DNA from: Luidia sarsii
Taxonomy: Eukaryota; Echinodermata; Asteroidea; Paxillosida; Luidiidae
Direction: 5' to 3'
DNA: 64,000 bases
Assembly: GCA_949987565.1 (NCBI GenBank)
Contig: OX465103.1
Location: 10,739,149-10,803,148 of the forward strand
The translations under genes were made by a program, and so were the position numbers. Numbering within the stretch: position 1 is the stretch's first letter; each line of letters opens with the position of its first letter. Of the stretch, positions 37,472-49,100 are shown piece after piece. The notes under the pieces were generated by a model, which did no database searches, was not told the origin of the DNA, and was given only the letters and a program-made list of their open reading frames with translations.

Positions 37472-40430
37472 TTTGTTTTGAGTTTTGAGCGACAAGAAAT
37501 GAACGAGAATATCGGTTTGGGTAATAGAGACATCTACTCCTGTGCTGCACTTTTGTTACTTCCGAATTTCAAGTGCAGTGAAGTCACTTTTAGCTCAGAC
37601 TAAAAAGCAGCCTAGCATATATTCAAAACAGAGGGATATTCCCCTCTTTGAGCTTACCACCTCCTCACAAAACAATAACCAATAACCGTAGCCTGTATTA
37701 TTAAACTTTGTGAGGGGTGTTGGTAGGATTGATGGAACAGCCATTTGGTGATGTCCTTGAGGCTTCAATTTTGTCAGCATTTTTTGTCTGCATGTGTTCC
37801 CAGCATGGGGCTGCTCATATTTTTGCCTGATTTTGTAATCTGTCCCTGATTCCAATTTCATGTGTCAGAAGATATTACACCTTGTTGTCAAAAGTGGTTA
37901 TCGCTTCGCTGATAAGAAACAAGAGCACAGCTGGGTGAACCTCCACCATATCACAGTGGTTGCTCCATGTAATGTCTATGCATTATTTGGAAATCTGTTA
38001 TCCTTCGTCAAATTATAACAAATGGAGAATCAAAGATAGTTGACTATTTAAAAAGGCAGCCATCTATAATGACTGGTTAGCTCAGGTGGTAGAGCACTCT
38101 GGTATATTAAACCAGAGGTCTCAGGTTCAAGTCTCTGTCCTGTCAAATTTCCATTATTTAAAAAAATATATATGTTGAACAATTTTTCCACTCAATTTCC
38201 CTTTATTTTGTGTGATTGAAATGAGAGAGAAGTTGAACAATTTGGTATCACTCAAAGCAAAGATTGTATGTAACCATGGATGTAACCTAATAGCCAATGA
38301 AATATTAATTGTTCTTACAATTAATCTCATCAAACAGGTCCTTTTGCAGTATTTTCTTCTATTTTAAACAAAATATGGATCAGAAACCTGAATAAAAATT
38401 ATGATTACCATGGCAACAAACAGACAAATCACTCATTAAATGCGCGCAAAATAACCAAGCAAAATAGCTTTTTCTTTTTTTCATTTAAACCATGAATTAT
38501 AATATAATGAGCTTATTTCATCTCTCCGCTTCTCTCTGTTCTGTCCTTGTCATTCTGTCTTTGAGAAAGGTCCTGTTAGGATCGATTCATCGGGCTCTCT
38601 CCAAATCATCAGGGTATTTTACCTTTAATCTGTCCAGATGTCTTTACTTTTCAGGACATATTTTGTCTAATGTTTGAAGCTTTCCTAAACATCCTGGACC
38701 CACTTAATGTTTGTGGAATGCAGCCACAAATGAACGTGATGGAATTCCCCCTTCCCCCCCCCCCCATTTTTTTTCTTCATCGGATTTGCTAGAAACAGAT
38801 AGCGGCTGGTGTCATGTGAATTGTAGGGATTTTCAGACTGCAAAAATTATCTGAATTGTACACGGGTCTGACCTGATGTAACCTGTTCACACTTGAAGAT
38901 AACAAGATAACTTGAAGATTAGCATGGCATTGACGCACATAAAACACTCGACCCATGTTGAAAATGTGTTGAAAGAAGTAATGTGAATACCTATGTGTTA
39001 CTTTCAAACTATAAATAAGCCTGTGTTCTGACGATGTGACAAATGGGTTTAACTACATGGGCATAGAACAAGCTAATTTTGTTAGCTTTTCTGCTTGTAA
39101 CCCATGTAAGCATAATTGACCCATGTTGTAACTGAAAAGCGTTTATAAATGGTGGACCAGTGTAAGTTTCAACACGTGTAAAAGTTACTCAAGTGTGAAC
39201 AAGCCTTATGTTTCATTTCAACCAATGTCATGCGGTTTTTGTTTTGTTTCCATTTATTATTTCACACGCAGGTGTGCAGATTTTATGTAAATTTATATAA
39301 AAAGTACATTGAAGCAATTAAATAAAGGAAGATCAAATTAACAGGATCCCTGTATTATTACCAAAATGTGAACCAAATTACAATCGATTGGCTCTCCAAA
39401 ATGCTGATTAAGAATTGTTTAAAATCAAAATCCTAGATTGATTTTTGCCTATGCATTACATAAAGGCACCAATTGGGATTACTTAAAATCATCATTATGT
39501 TTGGGTTTTTTTGTCAGCAAAATGCATTTTTGGTAGCATGTAATGTTTGAGACTGAAATAAGAAATATTCAAAGCAAGCATGCATGCTTAGATAGTCGCC
39601 ATATGTGCTAAACACAGTCATGCTTGTATACACGCATGGCTGCCTCTAGAATGAAGCCTTTCTATGCACCAGTGATCCTCCTTAATCATCTCAGGGTTCA
39701 TCTGAAAAAAGTCGATCAATCCTAGCATACCGGTAACCTTTTTCAATGGCTGATCCTGACTTGTATCAAATTCTAGGCCCCTTATTTACTGATTTGGTTA
39801 TTTTCTATTCCTGTAAGCCATCTCATGATCAGTTACGACCACTTTCATCACACATTTACCGCTTAGTATAATTTAAAGAAATGACCAGCTGCTTACAAGC
39901 AATTTTTCGTGGGGATATTTTTTTCCCTTTTGTTATTTTTTAAATTTTATTCATAAGGGTCTAACAATCAGATGTATCTGAATATTTCCAGGATATAACA
40001 TTATTTTAGGTATAGGCCTAATAGTTTATACTGGCATACATGCACTATATGCATTTTATTACAAGATAACATTGCATGCTCATCTATGTACAATTAAAAG
40101 TAATAAGGATACAAATTCAAACAAATAAAGGAAAAAATAACTGGGAACCTTTATACAATCAAATGGCAAAGAAAACTTGGACTGGGACTTCTGGTTTTGC
40201 GCACCAGCGCTTTTACCATCTGAGCTAAATGTATCCAGCCCTTAGATGATGGCACCAGTGAAAAGCATTAACTGCTGTATATCTCCAGGGATCACACCCA
40301 TGCTTTCATTCAGATGCAAACAACCAATTGTTGTAAACCTGGCTACAGCTACTCGGGGATCGCACAAAGTGGATGCAGCTTCTTTTTTTTCAATATAAGT
40401 CAAACAAGGATACCCATGACCTTTGACAGC
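37472..40430. other. Intergenic region between genes C and D
   Basis: Holds the presumed gene D promoter (a weak TATA-like GAATATATGC at 37615-37624 on the minus strand), a tRNA-like SINE head at 38068-38165 (plus), a palindromic-family fragment at 38555-38620, a C/T run near 38755 and the SINE at 40110-40392. No gene seen. Confidence 0.5.
40110..40392 (-). repeat. tRNA-derived SINE, minus orientation
   Basis: Reverse complement of the family: GCTGCATCCACTTTGTGCGA, TGGAGATATACAGCAGTTAA and the tRNA-like CTGGATACATTTAGCTCAGA. Part of the middle (the GGCGCCCCCACC core) is missing. It lies in the probable 3' UTR of gene C. Confidence 0.7.
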
Positions 40431-40700
40431 TTAATGAGTTTGCTGGATTTCAGCATGATTCTTCTTCCAGCCATTCTGGGCTAGGTAGCGTCTGAGCCGC
40501 TTAGCCATACATTTGCCATAGCGCTTGCTGTGGGACCAGCTACACTGGTTCCCATCGCTGTCTGGTACGCAGACAGAAAACATGCTCTCGCAGTCCTCAA
40601 TCATGAGATTGGCGGAGGCCAGGGGGTCATGGTAACAGTTGTTGCCGGGCAGCGATGGGTTGTCTTGGATACCTGGCATGAAATTTGGTTCTTGCTCAAT
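40431..40700 (-). CDS. TIMP: Gene C exon 4 and stop
   Basis: 270 nt: 89 residues and TAA. Acceptor is TTTAACAG|ATTGAG. Encodes QCSW and a Lys/Arg-rich tail after the last cysteine. A SINE in minus orientation begins about 40 bp past the stop, so it probably forms part of the 3' UTR. Confidence 0.9.
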   Translation of the reverse strand: MEQEPNFMPGIQDNPSLPGNNCYHDPLASANLMIEDCESMFSVCVPDSDGNQCSWSHSKRYGKCMAKRLRRYLAQNGWKKNHAEIQQTH

Positions 40701-43153
40701 CTGTTAAAGAAGAAACCAAGAAAATGAACATTTTAGCTATTAATGCTAGAAAAAAATTTAACCGTGTATGAGAAAAATTTTGTTTGGCAAATTCAAATCC
40801 ACCACATGACCTTGTTCAGCTCAGTGGTCAAGTGGTTAAGATGTCTGCTCTGAAAAGCAGGAGGTTTGGGTTACAATTCCACACAAGCTGACTGTACATT
40901 TTCAGCAGGCAATCAGGCAAAGCAATGAGCAAACAGTGCTAAGTATTTGTTGAGTAGGGATGATGAAAACCCTCATTTAATCATGTCCATTCATTCCAGA
41001 TTTACTTTTGTTGCTTGAAGAGGACCCATTTTTCGATGACAAAATCACACATTTTTCTCAGCAAATGTTTACTTATGCTAAGTATATTGCTGAGCTATTG
41101 TGAAGTTTTCTCAACTGGTTACTGGTAATTTTCATGAAGTTGTCTGTTATTGGTCAATTATTCATGACAAGGAAATGGGTTTATCCTTACAAGACAGGAG
41201 CCGCATCCCTCGTTGTAGTCTGACCGCAAACTTTGCCGTTGGTCCACGCTTAGGTCCTTGAATCGTTGCACCCACTCACACTGACTGAAGAATATCTCTC
41301 CTTCCAACACAAGCCCTTCACCAAACCATCAAATAGAACAAAATTACTATAAAGAAGAAAGACATTGAATGTTTTGAATCATACATTACTATCTTATAAG
41401 CTCATTAAAAGAGCTCTTTTCAGAGCCACTCTGCATCTCACAATTAAGAGATGATTTACATGGTGTCACCGCAAACCTTCCACTTTTCTCTTCCATCAGC
41501 ATGCAAACATTCAAATCTGCTCATTTATACTTCAATAGTTTTTATGTCACTTTCATACCTTCTTCTGATTTCAAAATATCAGAAAATAATTAGGAGGGCA
41601 GGTTGCAACATTTTTGCATATTACTTCAGAAGATCTGGTTAGCTATTTACTTTTACCGTAACTGAAAATTGTTCTCAGTCAGTTGACTTTCAACATTCGT
41701 ATTCTTTCTAGCATAACCTGGTCAATATCTTCAAGACATTCTAATTGATTCGATTTCATAGACAGTGTCACTGTAACTATGACACATTGAATGTGTCCCA
41801 TTCCCGACTCACCGGTTATAATGTAGGTCTCTCCGGTGTCCATCACCGTCACTCCACACTTTCCCACAGAGCTAGAGGTGATCATATTGATCCTCCTTCC
41901 CCTCTGGATGATAGGATCTTGACCCTTGAAGACCTTGGTGACTTTGACAGTGTACTCTAGTAGTCCACCCATTCCATATGGGTCACCCCCTGAATCTTTG
42001 GCCTCTATCACACGGCCTTGGATTGCTGCCGGCAAAACAAAGTCAATTCCTGGTTGGGCACTGTCATCGTTCTAGGATCAAATCACACTCAAGGAGTCAA
42101 TTTAACAAAGCCCTGAATTTCATTTTAAGTCGGATAAGGGTTGGAAACTCAACTTTCATTGTTCTGGGTTCAAATCCCACTCAATGAGTAAATTTCACAA
42201 AGCTCTAAGTTCCATTTTAAGTCGGATAAGGGTTGGAAACTCAACTTTCATCGTTCTGGGTTCAAATCCCACTCAATGAGTCAATTTCACAAAGCTCTAA
42301 GTTCCATTTTAAGTCGGATAAGGATTAGGCACCCAACTATCATCATTCTGCGTTCAAATCATGCTAAAGGAGTCAATTTAACAAAGCCCTAAGTTCCATT
42401 TAAAGTCGGATAAGGGTTGAAAACTCAACTTTCATTGTTCTGGGTTTGAATCCCCCTGAAGGAATCGATTTCATGAAGCTCTGAGGTCAATTATGTATCC
42501 ATTCTTGGTGGATTCTCATCTAGTCCTGTTCTCGGTTCGAATCCCACTCCAGGCATCAGTTTCACAGAGTTCTTAGACCCATGGTAAACCAATTTTCAAA
42601 GGAATGGAAGATTTGGTTCAAGGTCTTGCTGGGGTCAAAGATTTCAAAGTCTAAAACAGGGCATTTTGAGAGCAACATTTCATTCTGGAAATACTGAATG
42701 TAAAATGTTAAAATTCTTAAGTCAGGTTTTGAGATCTGTCCATCTTGTCGGAAATGATTTGCTTTTGTACAATCATTTCTGTGACACTTAGAAATCCTGC
42801 CTACCTGTCTACGAACCTACTAAAATCAATGAATGTTTTCCTAATTTTCATCCTTGATGTTTGTCCTACTTCACTATACATGGCCTTTTTCTTGTACTAT
42901 TGTGTGGCACTTACATTTGTACAACATACAAGCCAGCCCAGTCACAGTCAATGCTTTTACAGTTGTTTTGAACTGAAGCTGTGTTGACCCCAGATTCTAC
43001 ACTCTTCTTACCAAGATCAGCTCGGCATATCTTCTCTTGTGGATGTCTGATCGGACAACTGCACTGAGCCCCGAGGTTCATAGGGTTCATCTGACTGAAA
43101 ACAGTCGGCAAGACTGCCACAACAACAAGGAGACACTTGAAAAGATTCACCAT
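40431..43153 (-). CDS. TIMP: TIMP-like gene C, complete, with probable N-terminal extension, 249 aa
   Basis: Coding exons are complement(join(40431..40700, 41191..41315, 41813..42025, 43012..43153)), phases 1/1/0. The hydrophobic leader ends near LPTVFS (15-20). Ten polar residues (21-30) then precede Cys1 in CSCPIRHPQEKIC, which is the normal 13 residues long with Ser at position 2. If signal peptidase cuts at the best site (after S20), Cys1 is not the N-terminus, which in classical TIMPs would block zinc chelation by the free amino group. FKG and KCGVT (Cys70 equivalent) are in exon 2. Exon 3 starts GLVLEGEIFFSQCEW, aligning without gaps to its paralogs. Exon 4 has five cysteines (no Cys132-137 loop) and a long basic tail. 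ATG at 43153 has A at -3 and G at +4. Function is inferred from the family. Confidence 0.9.
40812..40970 (+). repeat. tRNA-derived SINE, second family, in intron 3 of gene C
   Basis: AGCTCAGTGGTCAAGTGGTT resembles a tRNA D-arm/A box, GGGTTACAATTCCAC a B box. It is followed by a CAAAGCAATGAGCAAACAGT-type body shared with 36551-36670. Confidence 0.55.
41191..41315 (-). CDS. TIMP: Gene C exon 3
   Basis: 125 nt. Found by analogy with its paralogs: acceptor GGTGAAG|GGCTT gives the same 15 residues before the CEW motif. It ends GCGSCL with donor CTT|GTAAGG, phase 0. Confidence 0.87.
41408..41490. repeat. Interspersed repeat, TCTTTTCAGAGCC family
   Basis: AGAGCTCTTTTCAGAGCC, CATCTCAC...AGAGATG and GGTGTCACCGCAAACCTTCC are shared with 7817-7885 and with the tandem pair at 57588-57745. 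In intron 2 of gene C? No: it lies in the 41.3-41.8 kb intron between exons 2 and 3 of gene C, close to exon 3. Confidence 0.65.
41813..42025 (-). CDS. TIMP: Gene C exon 2
   Basis: 213 nt. Acceptor is GCCGGCAG|CAATC; donor is ACCG|GTGAGT. Encodes AIQGRVIEAK...FKG...KCGVTV...YIITG, the short AB-loop version. Confidence 0.9.
42058..42565. repeat. 92-bp tandem repeat, about 5-6 units, in intron 1 of gene C
   Basis: AAGTCGGATAAGG starts units at 42127, 42219, 42311 and 42403 (exact 92-bp spacing). Each unit holds a tRNA B-box-like GGGTTCAAATCCCACT, suggesting amplification of a SINE fragment. The array starts about 30 bp from the exon 2 acceptor. Confidence 0.9.
43012..43153 (-). CDS. TIMP: Gene C exon 1 (signal peptide and CSC N-terminus)
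   Basis: 142 nt: 47 residues plus one base. Donor is CTTG|GTAAGA, phase 1. The open frame continues upstream with no signal-peptide character, so the ATG just before the hydrophobic stretch was chosen. Confidence 0.9.
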
Positions 43154-45906
43154 CTTGGAAAATAGATCCTCCTCAAGTGCGTGGTTGTCAACCTTGGGTT
43201 TGGTTGGAGAGTGGTTATGTTGAGGGCGACTCTTTGCGAGTGGTTGATGACATTTTAGATGTTTGCCGTGGTAACGGGACAGGGGGGCTTTAGAAATGAT
43301 TAAGGTTCGGGGTGTGGGGAGTGGGTCCCCTCCACAGGGATGCATGCTTGCTCAGCTGGGGTCTATAAGATGGAGGTTAAAGGAACTTTAAGGAATGAGG
43401 TTGTGGTTGTGTATCATGCGCTGTGCATTATCCTAATGAATTACCACAAACTGTATTAAAAACCATCTTTGCTTCGAAAGGAATTCTTATCCCTTCACAC
43501 ACACATCAATAACTAAGGATTCTGTGATGGAAGTGTACTGCAGAATATCTTTACTTGGGTGTTATATGTAAATACCTGTCGCCATTAGTGATTCAAGACA
43601 CAAGGTTCTTGCAAGATGTTTGGTTGGTATTTACTGCCAAGTTGATAAACAAGTGAACATTAATCAGGTTTGTTGATCATCAGAGGAAAATAAATTACAT
43701 TTTGCATTGCAAGTTCATTAAGCTTATCTCTTGTTTATTTAGAAAATTCATTCATGAGAAAAGTCCTTCCTTAGAAAAGTCATACGATAAGCAATTCATT
43801 CTATCTAGAATTGGTGGAGTTCATAATTGTATTTTTTGTACTTGGCTTATTTTGTAATTCTGTTGGAAGGCTGAACAACAAAGTAAGCATTGAAGTAATA
43901 CATAAAACTGAAACAGTATTGTAGTCATGATGTTTCCTGACAATCATTGTGGTTTTCTGTAAAAGAAATAGAAAATATATCTCAAATTTGGAAAGTAGCT
44001 TTCTTTCTGCCAGTGTGAAAGCCCCTTATATGAACAGAATGCTTGGTCTTCTTAACTGTTTACACTTTAAATTTGGCCATTAAAATCTATAAGCAGTTTT
44101 CGATTCATTTGTATGAAGCCCTACTTCAACAAAAGCAGATCTTACAGACATTGAAATGCTAAATTGCTTTATTGTTTTCTTTTTATTACAGTAAAGACAG
44201 TGAATTATACAGAAATAGAGTTTAATGTAATTCAGGTAATGCAATTCAGGTAACATCATCTACTCTACAAGATTAGGAATATAGATAGCTTAGAGAAAAA
44301 CAAAATCGTATAAATTAGATTGCACTGATCATACAAGTTCACATTTTAAATAGATGAAGTTTGATGGTTACAAAGACATGGAATAATTGAGAACAAACAC
44401 ATGAAAGAATGAAAGGAATTGAAGAATTTAAGAATGTTAAATTTGAGAATGACATCATTAAAAGATGTCTTAGAAAATCATCACATCACAAAATACCTTA
44501 TCACATTTAGTCACAAGACCATTATTTTAGTCACATGCGAGTAGTAACATTTCATTTTATCATAATGGTGTATGCATGGAATGTATGAATCAGACATGTT
44601 TTGAATCTACTTGTAAGAGGTTATCTGGTCTAAGGTCCAATCATGTTCAAGTTCAATTTTCTTTTTCAAAATTCCAAATGTCTTGTTATAATAATCAATA
44701 TAAACCCCATTGCAGTCCTTCATATCGGTCTGAAAGACAACAATTCTTTTTATGTGATTTACGGTCTCGCAAAAAAAATACTAAGCAAAACTGCTTAGGG
44801 TGTTGGTGTGCTCCGAGTGTAGTCAAAAGGGCGAGTGAACACTTGGGCGTATTCATCCTTAAATATCTGCGGGTCTGCCGCCCCCTAGGCAGTGGACAAC
44901 TGAACCCTAACAAAAGGCCTGGGCGAGTTTCAAAAGCCAGTTTTGTAACCACTAACGCTTTTCCGCGACTAGGAATGTGCGCTATTGCCTTTGTTAAAAT
45001 CAGGCGGGTTCGTTTAGCCAGAAACGACTCGTGTCACATAAAATCGATTAATCGAGATTAATCTTTTATATATTAATTAAAGTAAATAATTATGTCATTT
45101 TAGATAATTACTGCACACATTTCGCAGCAATAAAGCATAGATTAAAAGATCATTCAATTAATCATACATCTGCATGAACTGTGTAAAAATATCACAATTA
45201 GATGATAACAGTGTACAAAAAACTCTTATCTGCTTAATCATCAAAAATGCCAAAAATTGACAAAAATATATTGCAGGATAGGACGGACCAAAAAAATGGT
45301 TTAAACTTGGACATTAACCACTCTATGGTGTCACACAATAAAAGAAATTCTCCTAAAATATGCCAATTAAAAGTGGCTTTTCAATATCTAGAAAAAAAAA
45401 TTCACAAAACCCAAAATATAAAGGTTTGTTGTCAAGGCTCACAGAATCACACCACTAGAAGTTATATACTCATGGTATAGTCCCAGCTTAATTGTCTTAG
45501 CTATATTAAAATTAAATAAAAAATAAAAAATAAAAAATTGTCCAGTAGCACTATATCATCTTTTTTTTTCTCCTTTCTTTTAAACCTCATCTTTGTTTTT
45601 CGGAAGTACCCATTCCACCCCCCAGAAAAATTGAAAAAATTTTATTTCTTGAAACCTGCTGTTAGTGGAAGATGAAATACTCTCTTTTGTGTGGTAATGA
45701 AAATATTTCCTTGAAACCGAGCCAGTCATATTACTAGCTTATTTTATCAATGAGATCTTGATGTCATTTACAATAATTCCTTCATTGGGACAAGGCACAC
45801 TTTCTGAAGGCAACATTCTAAAACTGGGATGCGAACTTGAGGCTGGACAATGTCAAGAGCACTTTGTCCCTGACAAGTCTTTGCGTGTCTGCTGCCGATG
45901 ACCTTT
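43154..45906. other. Intergenic region between genes B and C
   Basis: Contains the gene C promoter region, AT-rich sequence, a CpG-rich patch (about 44790-45060) with an open frame at 44576-45061 of no known family, and the gene B 3' UTR. No gene can be supported. Confidence 0.5.
45641..45646 (-). promoter_or_regulatory. Possible polyadenylation signal of gene B
   Basis: AATAAA on the minus strand about 260 nt past the stop of gene B. Confidence 0.3.
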
Positions 45907-46134
45907 TCAGAAATTCCCTCCCAGAAAGCGGGAGAGTTTGTTCACATTCAGGCAGTCTTCGTACCTGTCGTTTCGGATCCAAGAGCATTTAGTGCCTCGA
46001 CCACATCCCCGCACGCAACTTGCCTTCTTCATGAAGGACTGACCCTGCGCGTCTTGGAAGTCATAGACACAAAAATTAGGACCTGAAGATATTGGCTTGC
46101 CATTCTTGGTAGACTTGCGTTTATCAGTTGAAAT
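45907..46134 (-). CDS. TIMP: Gene B exon 4 and stop
   Basis: 228 nt: 75 residues and TGA. The acceptor follows a run of about ten C (CCCCCAG|ATTTC). Five cysteines, including KCSW, the GC-x-W motif shared by all exon 4 sequences. A possible AATAAA signal lies at 45641-45646. Confidence 0.87.
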   Translation of the reverse strand: MSTDKRKSTKNGKPISSGPNFCVYDFQDAQGQSFMKKASCVRGCGRGTKCSWIRNDRYEDCLNVNKLSRFLGGNF

Positions 46135-49100
46135 CTGGGGGGGGGGGAAGAATAACACAATTTTTAGAGTATTACATGTAATGTGATGTTTGTGTTGTGG
46201 AGAATGTGATTGAATCACAATTTTTAGTTTAACCATGAAAAAAATAAAAAAGACGGATAAAGAGCAGAGAGAGAGAGATTGAGAAGAAATTTAGAGACAG
46301 TTGAAGAAATGACGAGATAGACAGAGAGAGACAGAAACAGATAAACAGACAGACAAAGGGGAAGAACGGTAGGCAGAGAGATAGTGAGATAGACAGAGAG
46401 AGACAGTTAGAGACAGTGAGATACAGAGAGAGGCAGAGAGAAACGGGGAGAGACAGGGAGAGGCAGAGAGACAGAGAGACAGGGAGAGACAGGAAGAGAT
46501 GATGAGACAGAGAGACATAGATAGACAGGGAGAGGCAGACAGACATATAGACAGGGAGAGACAGTGAGAGACAGAGATAGACAGGGAGAGACAGTGAGAG
46601 ACAGTGAGAGACAGAGATAGACAGGGAGAGACAGTGAGAGACAGAGATAGACAGGGAGAGACAGTGAGAGACAGAGATAGACAGGGAGATGCAGTGAGAC
46701 AGAGAGAGAAATAGAAATAGAAAAACAGACAGAGAAAGACAGAGCCAGAGAGACAAACAGAGAGAAACAGATAGTGATATACATGACATAGAGAGACAGG
46801 GACAGACAGAGAGACAGGGGCAGACAGAGGGAAGAGAGAGAATGACATAGAGAAGGGATATTGCTCACCTCACAGTCGCAGTTCTCCACATATACTTCAT
46901 TGGTCAAGCCTTTGACATGACCTGGCTTCAGGTCCAGCCATTTCTCAATCCACTGGCAGTCGTCCGACCATAGCCCATCTTCCCTCAAAGAACCTGAAAT
47001 TAAAAGTCATTGATACCACTCTCATTTGTATGTTTAAATAGATTACAAAATTTAGTGGGCCTGACGTTTCGATCCTAGCAGGACCTTTCTCAAAGAAAGG
47101 TCGTTTCGATCCTAGCAGGACCTTTCTCAAAGAAAGGTCCTGCTAGAATCGAAACGTCAGGCCTACTAAATTTTGAGATTTGCATTTTGGTAATTTTAGT
47201 CAGTAAGCAGTTTGCAACATTTTTGTATATCACTTTAATAGATCACCTTAGAGACCTGTCCAAACAAAATAGCGCCCTCATGTATTTCCTTATCTGGTTC
47301 TGCATTAGAATTCCCCAGCAATTCTGCAGCAAACAAAATCCGAAGTCCAAACACCCTTATTTTATTTTATTTTTTTCTGGTTATCATCGCTGAAAGAGTA
47401 AGTTGATTAAAAGTAAATAATTTATTTCGGAAATAAGTCATCAATAAGATGATTAACCATAAAAAGTGATATTTACAAATACAATTGTCCGATCGCAATT
47501 AATTTTTCTCTGTTCTTCTCCAGATTGAAAAAAAAATGAAATAGCTCAAGCCAGAGTTGACCGTATGCAATTTGCAGTGTTAATTGGAGCAGATTTCACC
47601 AATCAGGGACCCTCCTATCCTCAATTAGCCAATTGTTTCAACCACCAATCATTTGCTGACATTCATACCAGTAAAGAAAAGGAAAATGGAAATTGTAAAC
47701 AATTTCTAGAGATACATGTACTAAAGAAGATTTGACTGGACATCTTGATTATACTAGAACTCTAACCGCCCAGGCTGTCCAATCCTAGGTGGGAGCCTTC
47801 CCATCTCATCATCTTTGCTGGAGTGGGGGCATTCAACCATTGACTGCTGTATATCTCCAGGAATCACACCCTCATTCTAAATTCAGATGCTTATGACAAT
47901 TCGTTCTAAACCTCGACTCAGCAGTGAGGCGATCACACAAAGTAGATGCAGCTGTTTAACCTTTGCTCACCAGTCATAAGATATTTCTCTCCGACTTCCA
48001 GTTCTGGGTATCCACAGGGCTGGGAGTGGCCTGCTGATGTTTGGATGATCTCAATCTTTGTCTGAATCAGATCGATCCCCTTGAAGATGGTGGTGATGTT
48101 TACCACGTAGCTGACAATCTGTCTCTGGCCGAACAACTCACTGAATTCCTCTCGCTCATGCGCCTCTAGGATTTTTCCTTTCAGTACTGTCGTAACAAAA
48201 AAAGGCATCCCATGACAGAGGGTTCCTTGAACTCATACTAAAAAGCCTTTGAGAAAGGTCCTGCTAGGATCAAAACGTCAGGCACTCTAACTTTTGAGAT
48301 TGATGTATTGCAAGTGATTTTAGTCAGTGAGCAGTTTGCAACAGTTTTTGTATTTTCTTCGTACTAAAATAGCTAGGGTTCCCAGCTCTTCTGAAACTTG
48401 GGCATTCTTCCATCTTGGATGACAACTTGGCAGGTTTTGTGGGTTGTTTTACTGCCAGGAACATGGAAAAAAGACTGAATTTTGTACTACAGTATCGAGT
48501 ATGATTTTCCCTCCTTTTTTGAATTGCCTGTTCAGGCTATTCTCATTATTAGTTGGTCCGGTGATGGTTTGATCAGTTGCACCTAAGCCTGCATTTGAGT
48601 TGATCCTTCTTACGAACTTTCAAAAATTAGGAGGGCCTGACATATCAATCCTAGTAGGATCTTTCCCAGAGGCTGAATGACAGTGACAAAAACAAATAGA
48701 AAGGGGAGAGGAATAGGAATACGGATGACAGACAAAGGACAAAGAGGATAGCTGGTAGGGAAGGACAGGCGGTAGGGTAAGGATTATGTAGTGCAGAGGG
48801 AAAGATCAAAGTGAAATGGTGAAGGAGAAGTGTGGGAGTGAACACTGTTTTTCAGTAAACACACAAGGTGTTCCTACCATAGGCCTTTTACTCTAGTCTT
48901 TGCTTTAATCATGCTTTAATTATTTAAGCTCTCAACTTCTCTTCAAGGCCCAAACTGAAAGGTATACATTTTTGCCCTGCATACATGCACTGCATGAAAA
49001 TGGTACTGTAGGTGACATCTACCCATCATCCTGCCCTTAGGAAGAACATGAATTGGTAAAATTGGTTGTTACTGGTATTAAAAAACTATTGGTCAAAATC

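Noticed and set aside
38068..38165. Possible tRNA gene with A and B boxes
   Set aside because: The arms do not pair well and the same sequence recurs as the head of a SINE, so it is a SINE fragment.
46229..46988. Ser/Leu/Cys-rich minus-strand open frames of about 190 codons
   Set aside because: Simple-sequence satellite. Only the upstream 125 nt (46869-46993) is coding, as gene B exon 3.
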